DNA of 64,000 nucleotides from Salvator merianae (Eukaryota; Chordata; Lepidosauria; Squamata; Teiidae): contig QVOM02000112.1 of NCBI GenBank assembly GCA_003586115.2, positions 101,507,174 to 101,571,173 on the forward strand, given 5' to 3'. The translations under genes were made by a program, and so were the position numbers. The notes below the pieces were generated by a model. It did no database searches. It was not told where the DNA came from and saw only the letters and a list, made by a program, of their open reading frames with translations. Each line of letters starts with the position of its first letter. Position 1 is the stretch's first letter. Below, piece after piece: positions 22,605 to 34,283 of this stretch.

Positions 22605-22951
22605 GGGCCTGTTCACACTTGAAGCTGGTGAGTGTTAAGGACGCTCACTAGTCAAGTGACTCTGTACTTTGAGGAGGCCCTTGTGATCAGGAGCAGAATC
22701 CAGCTGCTCCTGATCGCTACTAGCTGTGGAGCACAAAATCATGCTCCACAACTGTATCGAGAGCAGCTGGACTCTTCCTGGTACAGTGCGTCCACTCACT
22801 TCCACGTACAAATGCACAGCTACGTGGCACTGCTGTGCCTGCGCATTTGTATGGCACTGTCGGTCACCATGGCAGTGGCTGGAAGCTTCCTGACCACTGT
22901 CATGGTGCAGGACGGCAGCAGGATGCCACAATGGAAAGTGAGAAAAGGCCC
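22605..22951 (-). mobile_element. TIR element, type C, reverse orientation
   Basis: 347 bp. Starts GGGCCTGTTCACACTTGAAG and ends GAAAGTGAGAAAAGGCCC; the order of blocks is the reverse complement of 9653-10071 (tagtcaagtgac, tgtggagcacaaaatcatgc, gtcaccatggcagtgg). The sequence ATGAC occurs just outside both ends but not flush, so the TSD is unclear. Confidence 0.8.
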
Positions 22952-24624
22952 ATGACTCAAGAGAGTGTTTCCAAGCTGCTAGACTTTTTTTTTGTTTTTT
23001 CTCTGCCCGAGGCTATGGAAATAGAGATGTCCAAAGCCACATTCTGAATGTATTGAAACAGTTCTGCATTTTCAGGAAGGACTCTGGTGTTTGCACAAAT
23101 TAGTGCATGCCTTGGTAGGGGGAAGACCTTATCTCCCCATACCTGCACTCATCTGTATCTCTCCAAGCCTTCTGGATTCTGTGGGGGTGGTGTGAAGTTC
23201 TGATAGTGTATCACTGGTTAACTATGTCATCGCAATGCTTTTTCAAAATACTTGAAAAGCACTTTTGAACACCTCAACCCAGAAGGCACTGAAAATGTTT
23301 CAGAGTAAGTTTAATCAAGGGCAACTATTTTTCTGGTACAGAAAAAAACATCTGTATGAATTGCCACTTTTTGTGTTCACTGTAAGCAACATTGTGCTTG
23401 TTCCACTGTTTTCTGGCTAACATTCTACACTGCCAAACAAATTCTTCTGAGTAGTTCTTGTGGTTAAGTGCACCATACTTGTAAGGAGAGCACAAATGAA
23501 AGACAAAGCAAATCCAATGCAAGAAAAAAAAATTGGGGTCGAAGCAATGTGAAGCAACAACAGGCACTGAAGATAAGACTGCTATCAGCAGGAACTTTCT
23601 GAAGCCCAAGATTGTCCCCGGAGGTTAACTGTAATATTACACTCCTTAGATCCTCGGCCTTTACCCATCTAAGCGCAGGAGATCATAGACTCTTCACCCA
23701 GGAAAACAAGTATATCAGGAGACCTTCTGTATTCCAGTATTCCCCTATGACAAGATTCTACTATTCTCTCCCTTCGCTTGTTTCTACTATGACCCTGCTA
23801 CCTTCCACATCCTAACACCTTGTTCTTTGTTAGATTTCTATTTGTTGGCAGCAGCCTACAAGCCAGGACATACAAAAACTGATGGGGACAGAGTTAGGCT
23901 TCAGATGGAAACCTTGCTTGCATCTTACTTGATCAGGTTTTGATGGGATTGTTCTACCAGAGCAATCCACAGATCACTCCTGCTAATAATTCTGCTTGTC
24001 TTGTATGGATCTCCTTCCTTCCTTCTTTCTTATTTAGTTGTTGACCATGTCTTCCACAGAGACTGTAAGTGAATCTTCTGAACTCTGTTTTCCTGGATTA
24101 TAGCCTGAACAGATTGTCTTGTAGTACATACCTTGGCTCTGGCCCATCTCTTGAATGTTGCTCTGGAAGCTGCCCAGGCTCCTACTAGGGTGGCCAGATG
24201 TCCTCTATATTACTGATCAATCTAGAAATGTGGTTCCTGATTTTTTTTTAAATCTGCTATAAATCAAAATCACTAAAGAAATAAACAAGTGTCTTAGTAT
24301 CTGTTAATCACATTACTGGCCATTTTGCCTTAATTAACTTGATCATCATTCTTCATAAATTAACTTCCCAATCTCTTGCCAAAAGTCCTGCAGAGAAAGA
24401 AGTGCTACTATGTTGCTCCAAAACTATAGGAAGCAGAAAATAGTAAAAAGCAACCAAACCAAACCTGAAACATAAAATTTGAGCAAACATTGCACCAACT
24501 ATAGATGGAGGCTGTGCAAACTGCAGATGACATGTAAATGATCTCTGCAGCTTGCAATAGATTTCGGCAAACTTTGCTTGATGCTATATGACCATCATCT
24601 GTAACAGTGGAGCCCATGACTTTA
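22952..24624. other. Intronic DNA, nothing recognised
   Basis: No named repeat or exon recognised. Two sizeable ORFs (23325-23609 minus, 23612-23815 plus) lie end to end but show no domain and no splice signals. Confidence 0.5.
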
Positions 24625-24956
24625 AGGGCAGGCGTTTGTAACATGTGGGAAGTGAGCTGTCCACAGCTAGACTGGGAACAGATGGATTGCTCCCGATCAG
24701 CAGCATTCACACCATCTTCTGGGTGCAAATACTGTGAGTGGGTGGCGTGGCACAGTCGCAGCTAAGCAGTCGTGTGCTGCATCCTGCTTGTCATGACAAT
24801 GGTCAGATGTTGCAGCAGCCACAGCCATGGCGACTGGGCCTGTATTCGTACTGCGAATGCTGAAGGCCCAAATCAAGGCTGTTCCACCCCTCACTGCTTG
24901 AGCAGCTTAGAATGGTATAATTATAACAGTGTAGGCTGGTCAGTGCAAAAAGGCCC
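24625..24956 (-). mobile_element. TIR element, type C, reverse orientation, diverged
   Basis: Right end GTGCAAAAAGGCCC is a clear group terminus; the left end GGGCAGGCGTTTGTAACATG is degraded. Interior carries the ctgctcccgatca-like block, the gtcatgacaatgg block and a ctgcgaatgctg block in type C order. No TSD. Confidence 0.65.
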
Positions 24957-25548
24957 TTCAATGCTAATGTGAGATAGCAGGTAGCTAGGAGCAAAACAAA
25001 ATATTATTTTTGTAAAAAAATTAAATTGCCAATCTATACAATGCAAATTGATATGGTAAACAATAAGAACAAACACAACAGTAACAGCCTATTAAAGTAG
25101 TAACATGTTTGTCATCACGTAGGTGAGCTGAGACAATGCACTGAGCTTCTTGCCAGCTGAACTGTAAAAACAGAAGGTGTTCAAGAAAACATGGAAGGCA
25201 GAGGGAGCAGTGTAGTCTATAGATATAATACTCAAAAATTTTGTAGCTGATGCGACTATCCTTGTAAGTACATGTCACCATCCTATACTCTGAGTAGACC
25301 AGAATAATAAAACTGATTTGCAGGATAAAATATCTGGGTCAAAGCAGGAACTTGTATCAATTAATTATTGCCTGACAAATGAAAATGAATCTTTTAGTAT
25401 TTGCTCACACATCTGTTTCAATTAACAGGTAATTTGTTTCACACTGGATAATTCCTATACATTGTTATATCTGCTAACTCTAGTAAGATTTTTAAGTTTC
25501 TTCCAAAGCTGAGCAACTATGTAACCATAAACTTAAGGATGGTTTCAT

Positions 25549-25969
25549 GGCCTTTCCGCTGGAGCGATCCAGCAGGCCCGGAACAAGGCCGTCTGCACGT
25601 AGAAAGCCTGCTCTGGGACAAGTCATGCACTGTCCCAAGAGTTCCTGGCCTCGGAGGCCTAGGGGGACCTATTCTGGCATTGCAATGTGGTGTGCCTCCA
25701 AAATGAGACTCCCTGGTAACCTGGCCCACAGAAGCATGTGCCCTTCCCCTATTTCCCTGGGCTGCTCTGGCAGCCCCTGAACTACTAGTAAATCTGTTAA
25801 AAAAGGTCTACTGGTATCTCAGTCCTGGATGGCCATTTTGACTGCCTAGACTGGGCTATGCTGCATGTAATGCAGACACAGAGGCCTACCAGGAGGCCTG
25901 GTCTCTCTCTTCTGCTGCAGACTGTGTAAGAGAGAAGTCTTCCACTATAACATTCCAAAGGAAAAGGCC
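25549..25969 (-). mobile_element. TIR element, type B-like, reverse orientation
   Basis: 421 bp. Left end GGCCTTTCCGCTGGAGCG; right end GGAAAAGGCC. The interior aaatctgttaaaaaaggtct block matches the B-type acaggtctac/cctgtttaaa block. Flanks CAT and TAT match at 2 of 3 positions. Confidence 0.65.
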
Positions 25970-25979
25970 TATGTTTGAT

Positions 25980-26140
25980 TTTATTATTATTTATTTAATT
26001 TAATTTATTTATTTATTTGAATTTTTATCCCGCCCTATAGCTGAAGGTCTCAGGGAGGGTTACAACAATAAAAACACTGAATGTAAAATGCACACACTAA
26101 AAACAGTAGCAGTGCCTGAAAGTGGGGAGGGAAAGCAGTT
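25980..26140 (-). mobile_element. L2-type LINE/SINE tail fragment, reverse
   Basis: A (TTTA)n-rich stretch followed by tttttatcccgccctata and ctcagggagggttacaac is the reverse complement of a common reptilian LINE 3' tail (agggcgggatataaa then AATAAATAA). The fragment at 56490-56632 shares it, including the later cctgaaagtggggaggg block. Confidence 0.65.
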
Positions 26141-26776
26141 TTGTTAGCCAAAGACCTCCAGTTGCAGCAATAAACATAGTTTAGAGGAAAATCCACTTTC
26201 TCATGGATATATCTGCTTATGCTTCATCAAATTCTCACCATAAATGCATATATGTGGCCAACATATGGTAGCTGTGCTAGCACAAAGGAGATAAAGTTTT
26301 TGTGAGATATGTGATTTGTACTGGGATTTTATGCCATTTGTGTAAATTGTTAAGGTTATTTCTCTGGCCCTTGAAGTCAGGGAACATAGCACATTATAGA
26401 ACAATTGTATTCTCTACATCAGAAACAGTGCGGTTAAGATCTGTCTTCCAGGCCTCTTTTAGGCCCAGTAATGAGCTGATGCTGCTATCTAATATTGTAG
26501 GATGCTACACCTATGTGACACTAAGCCTTTATCCTTCACACAAGGAATGTTCAATAGAGTCTCAAATGAAGTTAAACTTCTGTTGGCATATTTGCTGTAC
26601 CTGGCATCCTTTAGAAAGTGAAGAATTAACTATGGAGTTAACAATAATTTGGGAGAGAAACCTAGAAGTGTTCTCAAGTGTTCTGTTTCAGGGAACCATC
26701 AGAGTGGTTGAAATCCTTAAAATTTATACAACCCAGCTTATGTAGTCTTTCCCATTGTTCCTTGCGATCACCCCTG
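26141..26776. other. Intronic DNA, nothing recognised
   Basis: Contains a 147-codon ORF at 26302-26745 on the plus strand with no recognisable domain, no start context and no splice sites; length alone does not support a gene. Confidence 0.5.
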
Positions 26777-26894
26777 TGGTTCAAGTTGGGCTTGAACCAA
26801 CTCCATTGAACAAGGGGCTGGTTTGATTCAACCAGTTAAACCGCTCTGTTTGATTCGAATAGGTTCAAACCTGAAATAGTTCAGCCCATCTCTA
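26777..26894. mobile_element. Probable hAT-type element fragment
   Basis: The right end CAGCCCATCTCTA resembles the right end of 49622-49983 (GTGCACATCTCTA), and the interior has the same gaacc/ggttc-rich texture. The left end is missing. It abuts the low-coordinate end of the L1 fragment. Confidence 0.4.
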
Positions 26895-28255
26895 ATCTGA
26901 ATTTGTGAAGCAAGGAGGAAAATTTGGTTCTGATCGATATTCTTTATATTACTGTCAGTATATATGAATGGCTTATTGTGTCAAAGGGTTTTTGAAGGCA
27001 TCCAGTGAGACTACGGTCAATGTTTTCCTGTGTTGTATGCTGTGAACTAGAGCATTTAGGACCAGTCTAATGGGGCCCACAATAGATTATCTAGGAATAA
27101 AAAATACAGATCATCTGTGTTTAGTGTAGTTATAATTTAGTTTAATGTATAAGCAAGGATGCCTGTAAAAAATCTTAAAAAGATTATTCAAAAGAGCTAC
27201 TACACAATATGGCTCCGGAGAATCTGCAGGCTTTCCTTGTTTCAAAAATGTTATTATAATTTAGTCCTTTCAGATCTCAGGTAAGTTTCCCCTTTCCATT
27301 AAATAAGTCTGTTGTGTGTAGAGTTAAAATGTCTGAATTTTTCATAAAATGTTTCAGAAAACTTCTCAGGACTAAAAGATTTACCACCTTTTAGTGTCTG
27401 TATTGTTCCTGGAACTCCTCTTTCATGATGAGGGCATTTAATAATATTCTTTGTTCTTTAGGAAGAAGGGAAGCTTTGGTGAGTCAAGGAAATCAGGTAT
27501 ATCTTGGATTCTGTGGCCTTGTTCCCATATACCTTTCAGTACAATGAAACCATGTTTGAAGTATTTTTTTTTTTCTGTTTCCAGTACATTATTCTCATTT
27601 TTAACCTGCACATTAAATACCACTTAGATATCAGTTTCAGTTGGGTTCCTCATAGTTTTGAGTTTTTGAGACACTATTTACAGTACCTGCTTTAAATAAA
27701 CCAATGCTCTGGCCATGTTATATGAATCTAGTGGTTCCAATTCCCTATGTTTTGCAATGAATTTTTAAAATAAACCTTTTGAAAGTCTTGTTTTTTATGT
27801 GGGTTTTCAAGGATGAAATATCAAGGATGAAATATTTGTCCCGTGACTGGTTTGCGGATATCTCGATCCAGTTTTCCTCAGAGATACAAGTTCTCTTAAT
27901 AACTGCCTTCATGGCTTCCCATTTTGTCACTATATCTATTTCTATTGAGTATCTCAGGTCAGATTCTATTTTATGTAATAAGCACCTTCTATTTTGATTC
28001 TTTGATTATTTCCTCTTTCCACCCAACCTGCTTGTAAAACTGCACAGGCAAGGGACATGATCTGAAAGAGTAATATTATCCACTGATGCATTTTTAAGTT
28101 TCTGTCCTACCATTTCTGCCATGAGGAAAGAGTCTAGTCTGGTTTATCTCTTGTTGAACAGAAAGTATATTCCCACGCTGACCCATGCTCTGGTAACCTC
28201 TAGATTAGGCTAGTGTAATCAGGAAATGTTCATAATAAATTCTTTAGCTTTCAGA
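26895..28255 (-). mobile_element. L1 LINE ORF2 fragment: endonuclease C-terminus to RT start (decayed)
   Basis: Read on the minus strand from 28255 downward, pieces in different frames give, in order: HGSAWEYTFCSTRDK; SFLMAEMVGQKLKNASVD then LSDHVPC, the end of an AP-type endonuclease (SDH motif); TKWEAMKAVIKRT, the conserved linker (W-A-KA-I); and SLDAFKNPFDTISH across a frameshift, the first RT catalytic block (SLDAEKAFD in intact L1). Many stops and frameshifts; both ends truncated. Confidence 0.85.
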
Positions 28256-30187
28256 ATTTTTTTTTTTTCTAGGCAAGGAAAAAAGAGTTAAGTAGTAATA
28301 CAACTAATCTTTATCATGGTATATAACAGATTGAGTAATCCAGAATTACTAGGTAAATCTATAAACTATTAGTTTCTTTTTCAGTGGAGCAATGTGTATA
28401 AGCATACCACCATGGATGCTGGTGTAAAGCTTAGTCATGTTAGATACTATATTATTTTGTCTAAAAAATTTCTTCTGGGTCCCTTTGCTCACTAAAATAT
28501 TAAAAAGCAGGATGTAAATTAATAAATGAAAAGGATGACATAGATGTGACAAAACTAAGAAACACATTATTAAAACTCACACAATGAATTCTACGAAAGT
28601 ATTTAAAACACAAAGGAATATAGCATTTTAGATTGGCATTAAGGGTTAGGTTAGAAAGCAGAGCTTTAATGTAACACTTAATACTATTAATATTTTTAAA
28701 TTGTCTTAAAAGCCTGTTTGCAATCTTTAGATGGTAAAGACAAAGAACTTAAAGCTGATTGAAAGTTCCAGATCATTGAATATCCTCTATAGTAAAAACT
28801 TAGGTTCTTTCTGATTAGAAGTCTGCATCAAGTTTAAATTGCACTGGCAAGGTGCCTCCAAATAGTAGCTTTAAGCTTTCCAGCTATTCCTTGGTCATCC
28901 ACACATGGGGTAGCAAAACCACAGGAATGAATATATACTGAAGAAATTACACTGGCAGGGAAATGGTAACTATTTTTTGTGAACTGAGCTCGTCTACGAA
29001 TAAATAAAGAAACCTAGTTAGTCAAGCATCCTGGTATGGGAAAACTTAGACTAAGGCAATACAGTCTTCAGAAAAATTGTTGGCATCCTTTCTCAAACCA
29101 CAGGAATCTTCCAGCACTGTTTTATTTTTAAAGAAGCAATGAGACACCCTTTCCCCCTAGAAATCATAAAGGCCAGGAAAGCTCTTATGGGACAGGTCCA
29201 GTGACAAATACTCCAGAGATTAACTGTTGCAGAAATCTCCTTATCTCCTTATCTCAATCCCATAAACACAATTTTCTTCCAATCCATCTGATGTCTAGAA
29301 AAAATCAACCAGGTAATAATTCATTTAAAACATGAGACACAAGACAGGGTAAAGCAACCTCTTAAGTTTCTAGACCTGTGCTCAGATACCTTAATGTTTA
29401 ATTAATTCTGATAGCCACCTTGTCAGATAAATGAATTAACTCAGAGGTTTAAAATACAGGACACAAACTTGTCTACTTTCAGTATCAAGAGACATGACGC
29501 ATCTTTAGATTGCTAAAGAGCAGGAAGGACCCTGATTTTCTCTTGGAGAGGAATCTCTCATCATCAACATCAGCAGTACTGTTATTTATTATTATGACAA
29601 CAGCCTAGAACTCCTGCTCTCTTCTATTAGAGTGGCAATGTTGTAAGCCAGGGTTGCCAATACGGTGCATCCTGCCAACACTGTCTGTTCCAAAGATCTA
29701 CACTGGCTGTGGCAGAAGTGAAACAAAAGAAAAAAGGAAAGGGACTTCACTCTTGAACTTTAGTCAGTCCAACGCATTTTGGACAATGTGTTTATCAGGG
29801 GCTATAAAATAAAAATTAATTACATATAATATTTAAAACTTAACAATACAATATATATAAAAACTTACAAACAAGTGTACAGCAATGTATACAGCAACAG
29901 AGCTATAAATTAAACTTTTCTAAACTCTTCTAAAATACTTAGATGGGTTTTATTATTTAGAAAAAGAGAATTAAAGGTTTGTTCAGACTTGACATTTGAA
30001 TGCAGAATTGGCTCTTACTTGTGCAAATTTGCAGCGCTACCGACGTGATGTCCTTCTCATCACATCAGACTATCAGCCCCTCACAAACACTGTCCACATC
30101 ATGTCATCCTCATCAAACTTCAAGCCTTCACTTTTCCTCATTTTTGTAGGGGATTTATCCTTAGCACAGAAGAATTAAGAGCTGGAG
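28256..30187. other. AT-rich intronic DNA, nothing recognised
   Basis: Unique-looking AT-rich sequence with T and A runs. At 29775-29805 the phrase ccaacgcattttggacaatg followed by tttatcaggggc resembles a motif seen in some vertebrate repeats, but not enough to name one. Confidence 0.5.
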
Positions 30188-30421
30188 ATCAGGTGTATCA
30201 ATGGCTACTAGAATGAATGCCTAAGTACTGCCTCCAGGTTGGAAAGACAGACAAGATGCCTCTAAAGGCCATTTTCAGGGAGTCAAGAGCATATGAAGGT
30301 TTTGTCTTTGTCTTCTGCTTGAGAATGCCCAGAAGCAATTGGTGGGCCACTGTGTGAAATAGAATGCTGGACTAGATAGGCCATGGCCTTATCTAGCAAG
30401 GCTCCTCTTACGTTCTTATGA
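30188..30421 (+). mobile_element. CR1-like LINE 3' end (TTCTTATG tail), uninterrupted
   Basis: From caggtgtatcaatggctact through tctgcttgagaatgcccaga and ctggactagataggccatgg to cctcttacgttcttatg. Same family as 16618-17217, here without a nested element, so it serves as an internal reference for the tail. Confidence 0.8.
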
Positions 30422-30844
30422 GTGCATTTGTGCAATTTAGAATTTAGCAAAATTACTTCAGATTTGAACACAGCTTAATTGTTAGTTCGGTTGCTATGGT
30501 CTGTCATTTTCACTGATGCTGCATCCCAACAGGTGCAAAATTCAAGGAGGTGCTTGAGCAGCGGAATAGTGCTTGGTGTAGCTGCAGTTTCTGTTTCCAC
30601 AGTGGTACATCCATCCGTTGCCATCAAACAAAGCAATGAAGGTGGCTTGGGATACTTTAAAGAAACTTCCTGACAGGCTGCCCCCATTGATTCTCCAGCA
30701 GTTCTAGCGGCTGAAAGGAATTGGAAATATTTGTCCTCCCTATCCCCCAAATGTCTGGTGGTCCCTATTTTCCAACCATGTAGGCAGAGCCTATATTCAT
30801 GTTTATTTCTGGGACCCATTCATACTGCTGATGTTTGACCTACA

Positions 30845-31302
30845 TTGACCTACATTGACAAACTGGAACAAGTTCAGAGAAGGGCGACCAAAATGGTGAG
30901 TGGTCTGCAAACCATGTCCTACGAGGAACGGTTAAAGGACCTAGGAATGTTTAGCCTGCAGAAGAGAAGACTGAGAGGAGATATGATAGCTGTTTTCAAG
31001 TATCTGAAGGGCTGTCACAGTGCAGAAGGATTGGCCCTATTCTCAGCTGCACAAGAAGGAAGGACTAGAAACAATGGGATGAAAATTCAAGGGAGTAGAT
31101 AAAAAACTTTCTGACCGTAAGGGCAATCAGTCACTGGAACAGGTTATCACAGGAGGTGGTGGGCTCTCCTTTGCTAGAGATCTTCAAGGAAAGGCTGGAC
31201 AGATATCTGTCTGGGATGCTTTAGTGAATCCTGCATTGAGCAGGGGGTTGGATGAGATGACCCTGGAGGTCCCTTCCAACTCTATGATTCTATGATTCTA
31301 TG
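30845..31302 (+). mobile_element. CR1 LINE 3' end with ORF2 C-terminus and ATTCTATG tail
   Basis: An open frame of 85 codons starts at 30845 and reads DKLEQVQRRATKM, then MSYEERLKDLGMFSL and KRRLRGDMIAVFKYLKG, the C-terminal end of CR1 ORF2. The 3' UTR follows with the gagcagggggttggatgaga block, and it ends in ctatgattctatgattctatg, the CR1 3' octamer repeats. 5' truncated. The well-kept frame suggests a fairly young copy. Confidence 0.93.
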
Positions 31303-31387
31303 ACCTGACATGGCTTGATATTGTAATATATATAAAAAATAACTCATTCTTCATATAAATATCTGTGCTGTAACATCATTAGGAACG

Positions 31388-31586
31388 AGTGGTGGCCGCC
31401 GGCTTTAAGCCTGGGTGTTTGTGCCCCGCGTAAAGTGCGCCATGGCTGTTCGTGGGGCCTCCGTGCCTCCGTACTGCCACAGCAGGTCCTGCTGCGGCAG
31501 TACAGAGGCCCGGAGGCCCCGCAAACAGCCGTCATGCGCTCTGCATGGGGCACGAAGACCCGGGCTTAAAGCCGGCAGCTTCCACT
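31388..31586. repeat. GC-rich near-perfect palindrome, 199 bp
   Basis: Two arms of about 98 bases, roughly 80-85% complementary, meet with almost no loop near ccacagcaggtcctgctgcg (about 31476-31495). Landmarks are gccggctttaagcc / gggcttaaagccggc at the outside, gtggggcctcc / ggaggccccgc inside. Its base composition differs sharply from the AT-rich flanks. GGAAC lies near both outer ends (31382, 31591) but not flush. Probably a miniature transposon; family unknown. Confidence 0.85.
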
Positions 31587-33860
31587 GTTGGGAACTCACA
31601 CAAACTGAAATTCAGTGGGCATGTAAAGGAGAGGGGGCTTGACAGGATGATCCTCCTGTTGCCTATAATAACTTACTTTTGTTCTTCACAGTTGTTTTAA
31701 TATTTCTGAATTTCTAAATCAACACTGATATTATTAAGAAAAAACAAGCTGGAAGATTCCTCCATCATCTCCCAGTAACGGGTTAACCTCATGGTATGTA
31801 AACGAGTTTTTCAGTGTAATATCCGTAATAATTTTTGTTTGTTTTTGTTGCATAAACCACTCTGGGACCTCAGGGTGAAGAGCGGTATAGAAATATAAAC
31901 AATAAATAAAGAAATAATATTTTATTATCTGAAGAATGGTTATTTGGACTTTTTTTGTTAGCTAAGAAGAATATGTTGGATTCATTAGTAGAGTTTTAAT
32001 TTATGTCTATGTTAGATTTTATGGCTTTTTCTGTCGCTGGGTTGATTTTACTGATTTATGTCTTCTGGACTGCATGGCATTTTAATATTGTTTTACTATG
32101 TATGTTACTTTGGGTATAATTTTTATTACATGCCTCATAAACTGAAGAAAGTAAAAGCTAATGGTCTGACCAGTGTCAATTTATCTATGTAATTCCTTGG
32201 TCACTATATATGCTTTGTTTCATGATGATGCACACAAAAAGATTTCAAAACTCCTGTCAACCTCTAGGCAGCCCTCACCCCATTCGGCTTCTGATGGCTT
32301 TTTATCTAGCATGTCATCTAAAATCAGTTTTCAGCATTGCTAACTCACACACTGCCTAGTTTATTTTGTTTCTTGGTTCCATCTAGAAGGGAACTTCTGT
32401 GTTCTTCCCAAGTACAGAGGCAGTCCTGGATAACAGTTTCTGTACAGTGTTCAAAGAAGGGATAGATTAGCCATTATAATATATATTGTTCCCAGTAGGC
32501 TTTTTGCAACATGACATCTTTAGCCACTCCCCTCTTTTTTCAGACTCTGACCAAAATCATTTGACAGCTCTTCACCCACCTACCCTGACACTGCTATGCA
32601 TAAAGAATTCTGGAGCACTCAGGTGCTTGTGCAGTATTTTGTGCTATTTTGTCTTTCTGATTAAAACTATTTTTTTCCCCTCAAATATGGATTTTTTACT
32701 TTTTTAATGCCACCAGAGGTACTCTTTTTGTACAATAGTGTAATAGTTATTTGAGATATAAGAATTACCAACCACAAAAGACATGATGTAAATATGTGAC
32801 ACTTCTTGCAGTTTAACTTTGTAAATAAAGGTACACATCTTTAAAGCAAGTATGGAAAACCTGTGAATCTGCATTATTTGTTGGCCTGCGATACCCATTA
32901 GTCATAGCAGACATATAATATCTGGAGATCACAGATCTATTCACAATATTAGTATTTTTCATAATATTGCATAATGGTACATCAAAAATTCCAGGGTGAG
33001 GTACAGTGACTTTGTCAATGATTGGCAAAACCTGCATGCAAAAATATGTCTTATGCTGGTGCAGAAAACTCAACAGAACTCTTTGAACATCAGCTCATCC
33101 TGTGCACAAATTTGCATAGAAGAACAGATGTGGCTACTTCATATTGGCTTAACGTCCCTGTGATAAGTTTTACACTGGTAATGTGTGTGCGTGTGCACAT
33201 TTGTGCATGATGTTTTTGTGGCACAACGTTTTAACGCTTCTTGAGGAGAAGTAAGAGAATTTGCGTATGTAAAATTATTAATTGACGTAAATACAGACAC
33301 AACTGTAAACTGAGCTTTGAGTTTATGTATATGATCAGCTGTTTTGGAATAATAATTGCTTAATTTGTTTCAGACTTTAATGTTTACTAAAGAGAAGAAT
33401 TTAGCAAGTAAAGAGCGCTCTGTATAAATAGTAACTGTTGATTTCCATTATTAGTGACAGTCTACACAACAGAACTGCTGAATCAACCGGGGAACATCTC
33501 ACCTCTTCCTTGCCACTTTGTTGGCTCTGCTTGTTACTATGCTTGTTACTACGCTTGACACTGCTACTGCTTGTTACTATGCTTGCCAGGGGACATACAT
33601 AACTGTACGTATCTGAAATGTAAGCTACCTCACCACTTGTACAAGTCAGCTGGAGGGGAAGGTGGCTCAGGCATGTGTCATCTGGTGACTGGCCATAGCT
33701 GATGGCCAGGTTGCCCTGAAGAGTGCCAAAGTCAACACAGAGTCTGATTTTCCAGCCTCCTATGAATCAGCCACATCATGCAGACTTTGGTGGTCCCCTG
33801 AATTTACCTCATAGTGGCACCTTCTGAACTAGGCTTTGGATCTAAATATATTCTGATCCA
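31587..33860. other. AT-rich intronic DNA with one LINE-tail scrap, otherwise nothing recognised
   Basis: 31855-31917 ends in agcggtatagaaatataaac then aataaataaag, a typical LINE 3' tail on the plus strand. At 33528-33590 the phrase tgcttgttacta recurs three to four times as a small local tandem repeat. No exon or RNA gene recognised. Confidence 0.5.
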
Positions 33861-34283
33861 AGTCCCACCGTTCCACACCTATGTGGAATAGGGTGGACTG
33901 AGATATGGAGTTAAAATGGTGCCATATCCCAGAGTGGGATTTGTATTTTGGATCATGATGGATGTGCAGACAGCATGCCTTTGCAGGCTGGAATATTAGG
34001 GGGACTTGTTCCAGTCGCAGACTAGAAATGCTGCCCGAAGTGGCACTGGAAGTCAAACATTAGAATGGGCCCTCCTGGCACCAGTGAAACCTGGGAACAA
34101 AGCTTCCCAGCCTTCGAGGCTCCATGCCAGCCTCAAAGCCAGCAGCTGGGTCTGCGTCACAAAGGGGCTGTGTGAATGTGGATAGCCCTTGGAGGGAGCT
34201 ACTATTAACCCGCTCCAGCATGGCCCATGCCTACTGTACTCTGCTACATGGGCCAGAACATCCCACATAGTGTGGAAAGGGCC
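33861..34283. mobile_element. TIR element of the group, B-like, diverged
   Basis: The right end TAGTGTGGAAAGGGCC is a group terminus, and the left end GTCCCACCGTTCCACACC is its degraded partner (both continue into tatgtggaa / cacatag). Interior has agcctcaaagccagc and cccagccttcgaggc, resembling the G and B interiors. No TSD. Confidence 0.55.

Noticed and set aside
26302..26745. 147-codon ORF on the plus strand
   Set aside because: No domain, no codon bias, and it sits between decayed transposons. It could be part of an old element that I cannot identify.
29775..29805. Motif resembling repeats with a cgcgtttcgg ... ttcatcagg pattern
   Set aside because: Too short and diverged to assign to any family.
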